From Sanguinoderma infundibulare (Eukaryota; Basidiomycota; Agaricomycetes; Polyporales; Polyporaceae), in contig JAVLRN010000004.1 of assembly GCA_032821775.1 (NCBI GenBank), positions 3,906,001 to 3,970,000 of the forward strand: DNA of 64,000 bases, written 5' to 3'. A program made the position numbers and the translations under genes. A model generated the notes under the pieces. That model was not told the origin of the DNA and did no database searches. It saw nothing but the letters and a program-made list of their open reading frames with translations. This document shows, one piece after another, positions 24,403-36,342 of this stretch; within the stretch, counting starts at the first letter, position 1, and each line of letters begins with the position of its first letter.

Positions 24403-25404
24403 CAAAACCTCCGTTTCCCCGCTAGAACTCTCCGCCTGCTTAAGCGCTTACACTCCACGGTCGCCGATATCGCTCTCTCTGCTGGCTTCCGACCACCAAC
24501 CGACCAACGTGTCAGACAACGCCAGCTGGCCATTCTCTGCTTCCGCCGCGAGATGACCGGCAAGTAGGGGACATGTATTGCGGAAACTCCCGAGGATCTT
24601 CCCTCGGACCGGCTCGCGAGCGTCACCATGATTACATCCGGGCTTACTATTGCCCTTCGTACGTGGGTTTTACGCGCCATTATTCTCTTTGGCAAAGCAT
24701 GCTGACAAATGCTGACTCGATTTGTGGACCAGACGAGTCTGGATGCCTGGTGCAAGTGTCGTACATACGTCTACGTTCAAGATTCTGAAAGGTCCTTATT
24801 CATTATATCCATTTTCACGTTTATACACCTTCCTCGATCCTCCCTCATCAGAAAGATCACCCCAACATTCAACTAATACCACCGGATCCTCGGGCGTACG
24901 CCGTCGCGGGCTTACAGTGGGAACGTGGCCCGTCAACGCCGCTCGGACGAAGACACGGTGAGTACAAAAGCGGATGTCCGAAACCTTCTCCAGGCGATGC
25001 ACCGTTCTGATACTCGCGACCAGAATGCAGATAGCCAGCCCGCGCCAGACGGCGCGCAACACAAGCAGCACCAACGTGAGAGTGCATCACCTATCTCTAG
25101 TGTATCTGAGCTTCTACCTGGCACGCCTTGAGCGGCACACTGATTGCGAGATCGGAGGGATGGCTCCTCCGCCATCGGCGAACTGGGCTCGCGAGCCGCC
25201 CACCGGTCGTGGTCGCCAATTGGCTCTGCGGAGGCTGCCCAATCCGGGCATGGGACGCTCATACACCAAGCCATTCCATCAATCAAGAGCCTGACTTAGT
25301 CCGGAACGGTGCGCTGCTCTATTTGAGCTTCTGGGGATAAAACGTCGCCCAATGCGCACCGTCTTCGTCCTTCGCTTCTTGCCCACAGTCTTCGCTGCCA
25401 CACC
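24403..25404. other. Gene-free interval upstream of DES1
   Basis: No coding sequence recognised. Presumed promoter of the desaturase gene, whose start is at 25405. An AT-rich run TTCATTATATCCATTTT lies near 24,800. Confidence 0.35.
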
Positions 25405-27137
25405 ATGCCCCAGGACGATGGCAAACACCTGTACTATCCGTCCGAGCTCCCTCCTTGGTAATTTCCTTATCCGCGCTACCTTTTATGGCCTCGCTTCTCA
25501 TCCTGCGAATGCTTCCGCAGGACGTTCAAGGACATCCGGGACCAGGTCCCTTCTCGCCTGTTCGAGAAGAACACGCTCAAGTCCGTTGCGTACGCCGCAC
25601 GTGGCGTGATATTGGCCATTGTGTTCTTTAAGCTTGCGCTCAGAATTGACGAGTTTACCTCGTCCGCGCAAGTCAAGGCCGTTCTTGGCCCCTCCCTGCG
25701 CGCAGTTCTGCACTACGGCTGCTGGTTGACCTAGTATGTTGTGCACGTTAACTGTTCTTCCTGTCTCTCGTTAATGTGTGTGTACGTACAGCTGGTGGTT
25801 CCAAGGGCTCGCTTTTACCGGGTTCTGGGTCATGGGTCACGAGGTACAGTCATCGAGCGAGGAGGAAATGTATGCCGCTTACCGACTTTCAGGCCGGTCA
25901 TGGCGGCTTGTCGGATAGCAAGACCGTAAACCATGTGATCGGTTATGTGAGCTATTGCGCACGCGTCCACATGGGAGTGCTGAATGCTGACTGCGCGAGT
26001 ACAGATCATGCACACTGGTCTCCTCACGCCCTACTTCAGCTGGAGGGTGTCACATCACCGACACCACAGCAACCATGCGTCCATGGAACGGGATGAGACA
26101 TACGTCCCAAAGACGCGCTCGGACCTAGGCATTCCTGCTGACGCGACGTCGCACGACCTAGAGAGCATGTTCGACGACACGCCGCTCTACACGCTGTACA
26201 TGTTGATCCGCCAGCAGATACTCGCGTTCGATGCATATCTTCGTGAGTCTCATCGTTGTCTTCGGCGTTTGCTATAATCTTAGACATGTTGACAGTCTAC
26301 AACGTATCCGGCCAAGTAAATTATCCAAAGTGGACGAACCACTTCAATCGTAAGTCCACGACTTGGTCGTCGCAGGGTGCCAGGCACTGAACCGACCTTA
26401 CCGCCACGCAGCGAAGGCCATCATCTTTAACGACTATCACTTCTGGCAAGTTATCGTGTCCGACATTGGTGTCCTCGCTGGCACCGCGCTCGTCGTCCAC
26501 ATCACCCGTCTGTACGGGATGATGAACGTCATCAAGTACTACGGCGTCCCCTGGGTCCTCGTCCACCACTGGATCGTCATGATCACCTACCTGCACCACA
26601 CGGACCCCATCCTGCCACACTTCCGCGGCGCGGCGTGGAACTTCCAGCGCGGGGCGACGGCGACGATCGATCGCGACTTCCTCGGGTGGCAGGGCAGGTT
26701 CTTCCTGTACGACGGTGAGTTGCATCGACCGCCATCTCTCTCTACTAGTAGAGCTAGACCTGAATGGGACATCTCCGCGCGCGCACGCACACACAGTCGC
26801 GCACTTCCACGTCGCGCATCACTTCTTCCCGAGGATGCCGTGGTACCACGGGGAGGAGGCGACCAAATACTTGCGGGAAGCGCTCGGGCCGTACTACCTC
26901 CGAACGGAGAAGCCGGTCTTCCAGACGCTGTGGGACAACTACAACTTCTGCCAGTTCGTGGACGACGAAGGTGGGCAGGCTTTCATCCCCTCCGCTATCC
27001 AATCCAATCCGCTCCAATCCTGTGTGAACTGATTTGGGTTCTGGGGTTTCTCTCTCTGAGCAGGCGAGGTCGTGTACTATCGCAACAAGGAGGGCAAGAC
27101 CATCCACGATTTCGAGACTCCGCCCGTCTTCTCGTGA
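25405..27137 (+). CDS. FAD2-like membrane fatty acid desaturase DES1
   Basis: ER di-iron enzyme of the delta-12 desaturase group, which introduces (or further modifies) a double bond in an acyl chain. MPQDDGKHLYYPSELPPW joins TFKDIRDQVPSRLFEKNT. Then WWFQGLAFTGFWVMGHE joins AGHGGLSDSKTVNHVIGY, so histidine box 1 is HEAGH. Box 2 is SWRVSHHRHHS. The middle part runs DAYL-YNVSGQVNYPKW and HFWQVIVSDIGVLAGTALVV. Then HHWIVMITYLHHTDPILPHF, DRDFLGWQGRFFLYDG, and box 3 HFHVAHHFFPRMPWYHGEEA. It ends ETPPVFS-stop at 27137. Nine or so exons, all in frame, about 400 residues as usual. All three His boxes are present, so it should be active. Box 1 differs from the common HECGH of housekeeping delta-12 enzymes, hinting at a specialised reaction (desaturase, acetylenase or conjugase cannot be told apart here). 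Confidence 0.88.
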
Positions 27138-28236
27138 AGCGACGACGATCTCGTGCTGATGTGTAGACCGGGAGGTGTAGCTGCCGCCCCTCTAGAATCA
27201 GAAGTTTGCATGATACTGATTCATGGTCTGTCCGACTTGATGTCGTCTAGACTGCTTAGTAGTGCTAGGGTGCCATTGTAGTATTGATCGACGTTTGAGG
27301 TTCGGTTATATAGCTCAGCGCTGGAATTTTATGTAGGATAATAGAGTTTCGTTTCTGCGATATCTGAGTACTGCCAGAGCGTTCGGAACATACGTACTTG
27401 TCTGTCTTGAGGAGGTCGTCGTCATCGGCAAATACTGCGCCGGGGCCGGTGGTGGCTGGGGTCCTGGTTCCAGAAGCGGGACGCCACCCGGCCGGGGTTC
27501 TTCCACGTCCAAGGTTCTTTGGAAAGAACACATCGGTACCTCGTCAAGACCTCGTTCCTCCGACGGTCACGTATCTGCACCATCTCTCGACAGGCCGCAC
27601 CTCAGGTCGACGAAGGTGTCCCGCACAAGACGCGCAACGCACCAGCGCGTCCTATTGTCTGCCTCAGGTTAGTACATGTCGGTGCGCGCCCGCGGGACAC
27701 ACAAAGGATCCGAGGAGCCCGATCCCACGACAAGCGAATAGGGTTATGGAACATTGGATGAGGCTTGGTGGCACTTATTTCCGGATGCGCCGCGTGTCGT
27801 TTACTTTCCCCCAATCGTCCTTTTCCGGCCTCATAACGCTCCGCATAGCATTCTGCGGCAACAGACATTGGCACAGGATCCGGATGCAGGCAATACGGGG
27901 ACTCATCAGTTGACCGCGGCGCGGGCACACGCAGGGAACAGCACGCTCCGAGCGGCGAGGGGCGGCGAGCACGCCGCGAATCGAAGCTCGAGAGCCCCGG
28001 AGAAGCCATCATCAGACATGTCATGGAACTCTGCGGCAGGCCTGTTCTCCGTTCCGGTGCCAGTGGGTGCGCTCGGTAAGCCGCACCGCTTCCATTCTGC
28101 ATTCGCCGCCGTCTCAGACTCATCCGCCCAGGCTCTGCAGCTGCCACTCGACTCCCTCGTCCATCCCGGGCTCGCTCTTCCGTCTTGCTCGTCGTCATCG
28201 TCGCGTTCGTCTGGCCCACCCTCTAGAGCCCCCGCC
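27138..28236. other. Intergenic interval, DES1 to MFS transporter
   Basis: Same-strand spacer. A long open frame runs from 27,754 in phase with the transporter start, so an upstream ATG (for example at 28,018) cannot be excluded as the true start. I chose 28,237 because only from there does the sequence look like a normal transporter N-terminus. Confidence 0.35.
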
Positions 28237-30344
28237 ATGGACGGCAACAAAGCACACGCACTTTCAGACTTATCCCTGCCCAAAGGTGACGCGGAACGTG
28301 TAGTCGTGGGATCCTTCGAGCTCCAGAACGCTGGATCGGAAGAAGCTCTCCCACCAGACGACAAGCAGATCGAGGTCGCACTGGGCGAAGCCCCAGACGG
28401 CGGACTCAAGGCGTGGCTCGTCGTGTTAGGGGTAAGTAAAAATCCGCCACCGTTCGTCACTTTCGTCGTCAACTCACGGACATTCGCCGATATAGGTTAG
28501 TTGCGGATCGTGTGTCACGTTCGGCTTCGTGAACGCATGGGGGGCGAGTCCAATTCAGTGCGCTCGCGGTTTGGCCTCGCACTCATGTCGCCGTCCACAG
28601 CTGTTCCAAGCCTACTACCAGGACTTCAAGCTTCCACACGAATCTCCATCCAACATGTGAGCCATGCCAGTCCTCACTCGTCGGTTTTGTGGCCTTGATA
28701 TTTTTTGCCAGTGCATGGATAGGCTCGATACAGGTACGTGCAGCCGTTTGCACCCCAACTACTGTCCGAGTCACTCATCCTGTTCCAGTATGCCTTGGCC
28801 TTCATGCCCGGGCTCGCCTGCGGGCGACTATTTGACATGGGCTACCTGAAGCTTCCCATCTTCGCCGCATCCATCCTCCTCGTCGCATGCACCTTCCTCA
28901 CAGCGCAGTGCACGGAATACTGGCAATTTCTGCTCTGCCAAGGTTTCGGCATCGGGGTACGTGCGTCCGCCAGCGCCTGTGGGACCTCTGACCGTGAGCG
29001 TGCACGCACCAGTTGGCTAGCGGGGTGATATTCGTGTCGACGTCCATGACGCTCGCGCACTGGTTCAAGAAGAGGATCGGGCTCGCACTCGCGTGCATCG
29101 CGGGCGGATCTAGCGTCGGTGGGACCATCATTCCCATCGTCCTCCGAAACCTGCTCGAACACACGAGGTGCGTGTCGATTCAGTTTGGGGACGGAGTCGA
29201 ACTGCATTTTCTGAGTGGCGGTTTCGGTGTTGCAGCTTCCAGTGGTCGCTTCGCATCATGGGCTTCATCGTCCTGGCCTTTGTCGTGGTATTGAATCTCG
29301 TAAGGTTTCATTCCCCACCAACCCACTGGCGTAAGAGCTCCAAGCCAAGTTACTAACGACGCGCTCAGACCGTCGACCGCCGGCTCCCAGCGAAGCCCAC
29401 CCCGGGACCGTTCATCAACCTGAAGCAATTCAAGAGCCCCGCGTACTCGGCCTACTGCGCATCTCTCTTCACCGGTTTCCTCGGATTGTACACAGTAAGC
29501 GACTAGCGTTAAACGTCGAACGTTTAACTTACCCGATGCACCGCTTCGTCCGCTGATATGTGGCGCGCGCACCGCAGTGCTTGACGTACTTGACGGTGAG
29601 CGCGATCGCCGCCGGGGTCGACCCCACCTTCTCGTTCTACTTGCTCGCGATCGCCAACGGGGTGTCACTGTTCGGCCGGCTCGTCGCCGGGGTCCTGGCT
29701 GACCGTTACGGTTGGTGTCCATGTTCAGTCTCGAGCTTCGATTACGCGGCCCGCAATATTGATTGAATTTTCTCTCTTTTTTTTTGTTTCTGACCTTGTG
29801 TAGGACCTCTGAACGTGATCACCCCGGGGACGTTCATCACCGCCATACTGACGTACGCCTGGCCGTTCGCGCGGACCAAAGGGACGCTCATCGCGATCGC
29901 CGTTCTGTATGGGTATGTCCCTCTCTGTTGGCATCCTCGCCCGAAAGGACGGCAATTGACCGCACATAACGCCGCCGCCCAGGTCTTCAAGTGGAATATT
30001 CATCTCGCTCACCGTCCAGCCCGCGCTTCGGATGGGGAGCATCATGGAGGTGGGGATGCGCATCGGGCTGGCGTTCACCGTCATGTCCATCGGCGCGATC
30101 GCCGGGCCGCCCATCGCCGGCGCCATCCTGGACGGTACGGGCTCGTTCCCGAACATGGGCTATTACGCTGGTGAGCACAAGCCCGCCCAGCTCGCTCGCG
30201 GTGCCGTCTGTGCGCCGCACTCGAAGCCGAGACTGACGATAAACATGACCTTGGTTTCGAACAGGATCGCTGCTGATCGTGTCGGTGTGCCTCATGCTCC
30301 TCACGCGATATTTGGTCATCGGGAGGCTTGTGGGACGGATTTGA
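28237..30344 (+). CDS. MFS transporter, monocarboxylate porter type
   Basis: Plasma-membrane major-facilitator transporter of the fungal monocarboxylate-porter (MCT) type. A cytosolic acidic N-terminus, MDGNKAHALSDLSLPKGDA, ends in the family motif APDGGLKAWLVVLG. Transmembrane segments then follow across nine or ten exons: VSCGSCVTFGFVNAWGA, AWIGSIQYALAFMPGLACG, FAASILLVACTFLTA, LASGVIFVSTSMTLAHWFKK, RIGLALACIAGGSSVGG, FQWSLRIMGFIVLAF, LLAIANGVSLFGRLVAG-VLADRYGPLNV (the between-halves RxxxGxxADR-like motif), and FTVMSIGAIAGPPIAGAILD. It ends YLVIGRLVGRI-stop at 30344. Twelve helices are plausible and no frame break is seen. Export of the locus product or uptake of a carboxylate precursor is inference. 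Confidence 0.87.
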
Positions 30345-33300
30345 GGAGGAGGAGGATGTGGGTGATGAATTATGATTGGTTTGGCTCAGGGGAGGACGAT
30401 TGGAGTTCTGGCTCCGCATGATTAGACGATCGTAGACGACATCTCATTCTTTCTTGTTCGAGTCGATGTGCGCACCCCCATACCGCATAGTAACATATGA
30501 TACTTATTCGCGAAGCCGGGGATCGAACGCAACTGAGGCCAGGCAGGACGGTTCATGATCATTCAAGTTCCCACATACATCAATGCGGCTTGGACTTGGG
30601 TAACGGAATGCCTTCTGCGGTATGTCTTTCACCCATGTCGACGATCGTGCCTTGGCACCGTCTACGTACTTTACGAGCCCCAATCCAGATCTCTCTACCG
30701 GCCCCCGCCCCTGCCGATACTTGATCCTTGAGTCGTTCTCCCCGGGACGCCAGTGTCACGCCAGCGACGATGGCGCCAGAGAACTTGTTTCATTGACACG
30801 ATGTCGCGCTCAGGACCTGAAAAGCCGGTGATCCCATTCAGGAATCAGTGCTGCTCGGTGCGCATGCACATATTCGGGACTCACATGATGATATGTGCCA
30901 TTGCATCCAGTGCGCGAAGCACACGATAGCGTGTCCGAGAAACCGGAGGCTTACTACAGGATCCATCCTGGCCGCCCGCTGTGTCGCCAGAAGAGTACTT
31001 GCGCTGGCCACGGCAGACGGACGAGGCACTGCTCCCGGACTTACAGCAGCAGGACTCGACTCTCGAGGGATCGCCGTCAACGCGGAAAGGGGAAATAAGA
31101 AGCGTGCTGGCAGGTAACGCGGTCTAGGCCGGTCAGGCTCTAATTGTCTTCTGGACACGAGGCTTCTCGCGGGAGAGGCTTTGTGGCGTTAGCAGATCCT
31201 TCCGGTTTTCACGGTACGCGTGATGGAGGCTTGACGCGCGCAGTTTGGAAGGATGGATTCCGGTTTATAAAGGCTGACAGTGGCGGAATCGCAACGTCAA
31301 TGTATGCGGGAGCTGCGGAGGGGGTTGCACCAACTTGAAGGCCGCCGGATACCATCGCTTGGATGGAGACGGTGCCCGGTGCGCTCCGTCTACACCTTTA
31401 CGCCCTAGACAGCCTTGGTGGGTGGGCCCCGCGCCGAAGTGCACGTCTGCACGGAACAGTTGATTGCATTAAGGCGGGTCCCTGTCGAGGGCGGATCCGC
31501 CGGGGAATCTTTTGGGCGTGTGTGTGCCTGTCCAGCCCGATCGCGGTTCCAGAACGGCGGTCTTTGCCTGCGCGGCTCCCCGCGGAGAACCGACTCGGGC
31601 ACACGTACATACAGTACGTATAGGGGACCATCAGCACGAATGGTTTCATGCAGCGTCTTGAGGCAAAGGAGAGCCCGCTCGAGACTACCGCGTCGTTGGT
31701 GAGATGGACAAGAGAAGATGTGAGTGGTGGCACGCACCGCTAAGTGGTGCCCAGGGCCGTCGATGGACGCACTGTACTTTGATGCGGTAACGAGTTCCAT
31801 CCGGATCCGGGGATGGGAGGATTCCGAGCGCTCCGCACGGGCTGACCTTTCCTGCGCGAGGCTTGGGAGCTGTGTTCGGTGTGCGCTCTGTGCGCACGAG
31901 CTCATGCTCTTCATCGCCGAAGGTTCAAGCCAATGGCTTGGCGGAACAGTCGAATGACGGGGGGGGGAATACAACAAATAACGCGTTGGAGTATCTATAT
32001 CAGTATCAAGGTACATGCACAATGAGCACACAAACGGAGACGGGTTTTGAGGGGATGCAAAGGGCGGCAGAAGGCTGTCCGACGTCGCCATGCGTCCATC
32101 GCCTGACAGCCCTCGGCCAGCCGCGCTGCGTCTCCGCCAGTTCACGCACTCGGGCGTATGTAGGGAGGGTGAGCGGAAGAAAACGAAAACTTTGTGGGTC
32201 GCGTTATGCGCAGCACGGGCGAAAAGCAGTAAGCAGCCCTGCAGTGTAGAGGAAGACAAGGACAGGTGACGAGCAACGAAGATCGATCCTGGACGAGAGA
32301 GCACCTGAGCAGCTGTCACCACAACAAGACTGGCTGCTACAGCCGGCGAGAGTGCAGACAACGAGACTCCGAGTCAGAGAGGCTGCGAGCAGGCAGCGAG
32401 AGTGGACGACGGCTCGTCATCTAGCTGACTAAGCTGACTAAGCACCATTGCTCAACCGGCGTCTAATAAAATTTGCTCTCTGGCTCTGAGTCCGAGTCTC
32501 CGTTCTGCTGTTTCCTGCGCTCGCTCGATTCCCCTCCTGGCTGGCCACACTGTAGCACCTCAGCCACTGACGCTTTCACCTCCAAGATCTTTCGCGAATC
32601 GCCGCAATCTCAGCCACCGACGTCGCATCAGGATCCACCTATGGCTCAAGCCAGAACGCAGGAGCATTCACAGCCCGTCGATCCCATCAGTCATGCTGGA
32701 TAGCCAACGGCGATAGTAAGTCCTCTCCTGATACAACGTCGACGCCACCAGGACGTTTGCTGGGCGGCGGTTCAGGGTTCAGATGGGCACCCGTGTTTGT
32801 GTGTCGACGACGACCTGTAAGCTCTTCCTTTCTTGTGCCCTGATAGAGTGTTATGTCGGTGCTGCCCCTGTGGTAAGTCGCTCTCCCGCACGAGTGGCGA
32901 TTTAATCGGTGCACTGATGCTCGTGCAGATAGTCATGGTGGTGTTCCCATCCAAATTTCTTGACAGAAAGGGTTATGGCGGGTGCAGTCGTGCGTACCGG
33001 ACGGAGTGACAACGGTTGAACGATATCTGTCCGCGTGTGAGCTCGGTGGGGATTCGCGCCGTGGCAGATGGGATACATACGGTCCCGTCATGTTGCTTAA
33101 TTGCTGCCGAGGTTGCTAATATCATGGCCCACCTGGACGTATGTCTGAAATCCAGCCATCTGCATCTGGTGCTGCCAGTCGCCTTCTATGTATCATGATC
33201 TTCCATACCCAAAAAAGCAACTTGCCCGTGTGAGTTTGTCATGGCTCCGATCGGGTTCCTGCCCTGCGTAATTGACCGCTTCCTTTCCCAAAGATCCCAC

Positions 33301-34027
33301 CTACCCGTCTCGTCTTCTTCTCCTCTCACTCTTTGTCGTGACACGTTGACAGGACAGCGTGGGCAACTGCGCCGCTCAATCGACGCTTGAGACGTTTGCC
33401 CGAGGAAATCTTTTGAGATGCGCCTGGGGCATACCGGACGACCGACTTCGTCATCGCTTCCGAAGAGTGGCGCGGGGACCCCAGGAGCATCGAACGGAGG
33501 TGGCTGGTGGTGGGCGGGGGCGGATCTTGTCAAGTCTGCGGCGGTCTTGTTGGACGTGAATAAGAACGGTCCATCAAGTCATCAGGTTCTTCGAAGTGGA
33601 TGAGCGTACGTCTGCTACAGATCGTGAGTACCACCAGCCGCGACCCACACGCACCCAACAGCGCCTACCGTCGATAGCCAGTGCGTCTGTGATTCCTCAT
33701 CATCTTCGGAGCTGATGGGGCCTCAACGGTGTGCGAGCGACCACCCACGCTGATCCGATTTACGCGCTCCTGACGCTCAGACGCACAGGAACGCATACGG
33801 CACGCAGGGCCCCAATCTGGCGCACGCTGCCCATCCCCGGCTTCTCTTCTCGCGCGCGGGCGCGAACTGTAACTTTGTGCCGAGCTCGCGCTTTGCTTAA
33901 GGTTCTCGCACAGGCGTCCGCCGCAGACGCACTCCAGCCCCCCCTCCGTCCCGCCCGTCCGGCGTTAGCGTTCTCCAAGCTTCCGCCACCGCCTCCACAC
34001 AAGGCAGCGCGTCTCTGTTTCTCCGTT
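30345..34027. other. 3.7 kb gene desert
   Basis: Largest interval without a recognisable gene. It holds one unusually long minus-strand open frame (listed separately) but no known domain, tRNA or clear inverted-repeat element. An AATAAA at about 32,465 and several CT-rich tracts are present. Codon-scale patterns seen in the neighbouring genes are missing. Confidence 0.45.
31405..32361 (-). CDS. Long orphan open reading frame, 318 codons, doubtful
   Basis: Uninterrupted frame of 318 codons with no recognisable domain. It begins MSALSPAVAASLVVVTAAQV, which would pass as a signal peptide or membrane anchor. It continues with low-complexity Ser/Arg/Pro-rich sequence such as RRRSAAGRGLSGDGR and ends GPPTKAV. 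It is unbroken by introns, unlike every real gene nearby, and other frames are also fairly open here, so a chance GC-rich frame is the likelier reading. I list it because nothing else explains the desert. Confidence 0.2.
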   Translation of the reverse strand: MSALSPAVAASLVVVTAAQVLSRPGSIFVARHLSLSSSTLQGCLLLFARAAHNATHKVFVFFRSPSLHTPECVNWRRRSAAGRGLSGDGRMATSDSLLPPFASPQNPSPFVCSLCMYLDTDIDTPTRYLLYSPPRHSTVPPSHWLEPSAMKSMSSCAQSAHRTQLPSLAQERSARAERSESSHPRIRMELVTASKYSASIDGPGHHLAVRATTHIFSCPSHQRRGSLERALLCLKTLHETIRADGPLYVLYVRVPESVLRGEPRRQRPPFWNRDRAGQAHTRPKDSPADPPSTGTRLNAINCSVQTCTSARGPPTKAV

Positions 34028-34066
34028 TCCGTCTCTGTCTCTGTCTCTGTCTCTGTCCGCGACCGA
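34028..34066 (+). repeat. CT-rich tandem tract in 5' leader of DUF6534 no. 2
   Basis: About five perfect copies of TCTCTG in a pyrimidine run ending 17 bases before the ATG at 34083. Pyrimidine tracts just upstream of fungal start codons often mark transcription starts, so this may be core promoter or leader rather than a neutral microsatellite. Confidence 0.6.
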
Positions 34067-34082
34067 CCTTGGCCCCTCCACC

Positions 34083-36342
34083 ATGGCTGAGAACATTGCA
34101 GAGACGATCCTTGGCGGGTTCACCATCGGCGTGCTCGTGTCATGCATGTGCGTACGCGTCTTCTCGGCTCTACCTGGCTGCGGCTGTGTGTGTCTGAACT
34201 CGCGGGTTTCGCTACCGGCAGGCTGTACGGGATCTCGACCATGCAGGCATTCATCTACTACAAGAACTACCCCGAGGACACCCTGTTTCTCAAATTAGCG
34301 GTATCGTAGCCCTCGCTTGTCTCTCCGCTCTTCCATTCTCTGATCGCTCGCTGGATCGACGCTGGATGCGACGTGCCACAGGTGGCAGTGATATAGTGCG
34401 TGCACCGGCCATCAGTACCAGGACGGCCCTCGCTGACTGTCATGACTGTCTGTCTCTTAGCACGCTTGAGACGCTGCACATGGTGCTCTCGATCGACGCG
34501 CTCTACGCGTATGCCATGCGGCACTTTGGGGACACGGACTTCACGTTGAAAATCTACTGGTGCGCTTTGCGTGGCCGTTCAAGCATACACCGTTTGCACT
34601 TTATTCACTGTTTACGTGCGCGCGCACAGGAGCGTTGGCGTGACTGTCATTATAGAAGTAAAGTCTTCCTCCTCCTCCGGTTTTTTCTCCATGCGATTCA
34701 TGCTGACTCGGTGTTCTAGATCGTTGTTGCGACGCTAGTCGAGGGGTACGTTGCTTCCGACGTCTTCCATGTCACATACACACGCTCAGGAAATTCATGA
34801 CCCTTTTCACAGCTTCTTGATCAGGCGAATCTGGATTCGTGAGTAACCCACCTCAGCAGTCACTGCGACCTCCGCGCGCGTGCGACTGACACGGGCCGGT
34901 GCAGTGAGCAAAGGAGCCAAGTTGGTCGTCTGCATCCTCGTGAGCCGATCTCTTATGCCCCGATATCGGTGAAAACCGGAAACTGAAAGCACTGTTTGCT
35001 CGCAGTCGTTCTTGATCTTGATCCGTCTGGGTGAGCATCGTCGTGGTACGGCCGGCGCGTTTCTAGCACTTACTGTGTGTTTACATAGCCCTTGGGATCG
35101 CGACGGTTGGAATCAGGTATGCAGACACCCGCGAGAAGAGCACTTCTCGGTTGCGTCCACCGGCGTCGTTGCTGACATTACATGTTCGCTGGAATAGCTA
35201 CAGCCTGAAGACGTGGCCCGAGTTGGGGGCGGATAACGTGTTCAGGGTGAGCGGCGACACAGGAACGACATGGGTTTAATCTGTTGGGTCACTCACGCGC
35301 GCATGGCTCCATCCAGATAACCATGGCGTCCGGAATGGGCCCTGGGGTGATCGGCGACCTCGGCATCGCCGCGATGCTTTGCTACTACCTCTCGAGGGGG
35401 CGCAGCGAGCTGCCAAAGTCGGTGTCGTGTCCTTCTTCTTCTTCTTCGTCGTCGTCGCAAACTGACATGACGCCGACGGTGCGTGTGTGTGTGTGTGTGT
35501 GTGTGTGTTCCGGCAGGGAGACGCAGAACACGATCAACCTCATCATGCTCTACGCCGTCAACTCCGGGGCGATCACTGGGTGCGTTCTCGTCGCCGCCAC
35601 CTGCTCGGGCGCGATCGTCTGGCGACTTTGCTGATGCTGATCGTCGGTGCCACAGGGCCAGCGGCATATGCTCTTTCGTGCTCGTACGTCCCATTCCTAT
35701 CCTGGGTGGGGTTCGTGTTTCGAGGGTGTCTAACGAGATTCGTCCTTCTTAGGGTGTGTCACAGAGAAGCAACGTCACATTCCTCGGCGTACTCGCCATC
35801 CAATCCAGGCGTACGTATCTCATCCAATCGCTCTTTGAGTTTTCCGTCTCATTAACGATCGCGACTGGATTGCAGTGTACTCCAACTCGTTCCTGGGCAG
35901 GCAAGTGTTCCATCTCTTCGCGCTCTCCACTCTCAACGCGCCAGGTACTGACTGACGGACACGCGAACACCGCGCGTTCAGCCTGAACGCGCGCTCGTAC
36001 ATCCGCAACATGGCCAACTCGTACGGCTCCTCGGGCTCGTCCAGGATCAGCGGGCGCGTCTCCACCGTGCGTCCATCCTTCCCCCCCCCACTCGCATGTC
36101 GCGATGTTCTGCTTGCTAATGAGGGCATCGGTGCACGACAGGCGAAGTTCAACGTGGTCCGGACGGCGGACCTCGAGTCGAGCGGGACGACCGTGCAGGG
36201 CGGCGACGAGGTCGGCATGGCGAGCGTGAACGTACGTTGTCAACCTTTTTTTTGTTTGCCGTTCGAGTGCCTCCGATCGCTGACGGGCGTTGCGGTGCAG
36301 GACTATCGTCTGCAGGACATCAAGGGCAACGAGCTCGCATGA
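34083..36342 (+). CDS. DUF6534-type multi-pass membrane protein no. 2
   Basis: Paralogue of the gene at 3.36 kb with the same exon plan. MAENIAETILGGFTIGVLVS joins MLYGISTMQAFIYYKNYPED, then TLETLHMVLSIDALYAYAM, RHFGDTDFTLKIYW, IVVATLVEG, FLIRRIWI, VSKGAKLVVCIL and ALGIATVGIS. The loop SYSLKTWPELGADNVFR follows, then MLCYYLSRGRSELPK (family hallmark), NLIMLYAVNSGAITG and NVTFLGVLAIQSR. The cytosolic tail is LNARSYIRNMANSYGSSGSS, ending DYRLQDIKGNELA-stop at 36342. Seven hydrophobic segments, then a hydrophilic tail. All joins in frame. Function of the family is unknown; the two copies bracket the desaturase/transporter section. One intron contains a (GT)n microsatellite. Confidence 0.85.
35482..35508 (+). 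repeat. (GT)n microsatellite in an intron of DUF6534 no. 2
   Basis: Thirteen GT units within the intron that follows the exon ending RGRSELPK. Being between donor and acceptor it does not affect the reading frame. Confidence 0.9.

Noticed and set aside
27602..28219. 205-codon minus-strand frame opposite the MFS 5' region
   Set aside because: Antisense shadow of GC-rich sequence; Arg/Ser/Pro-rich without domain content.
30500..30545. Reverse-strand tRNA-like GTTCGATCCCCGG
   Set aside because: T stem does not pair and no acceptor or anticodon stem is found.
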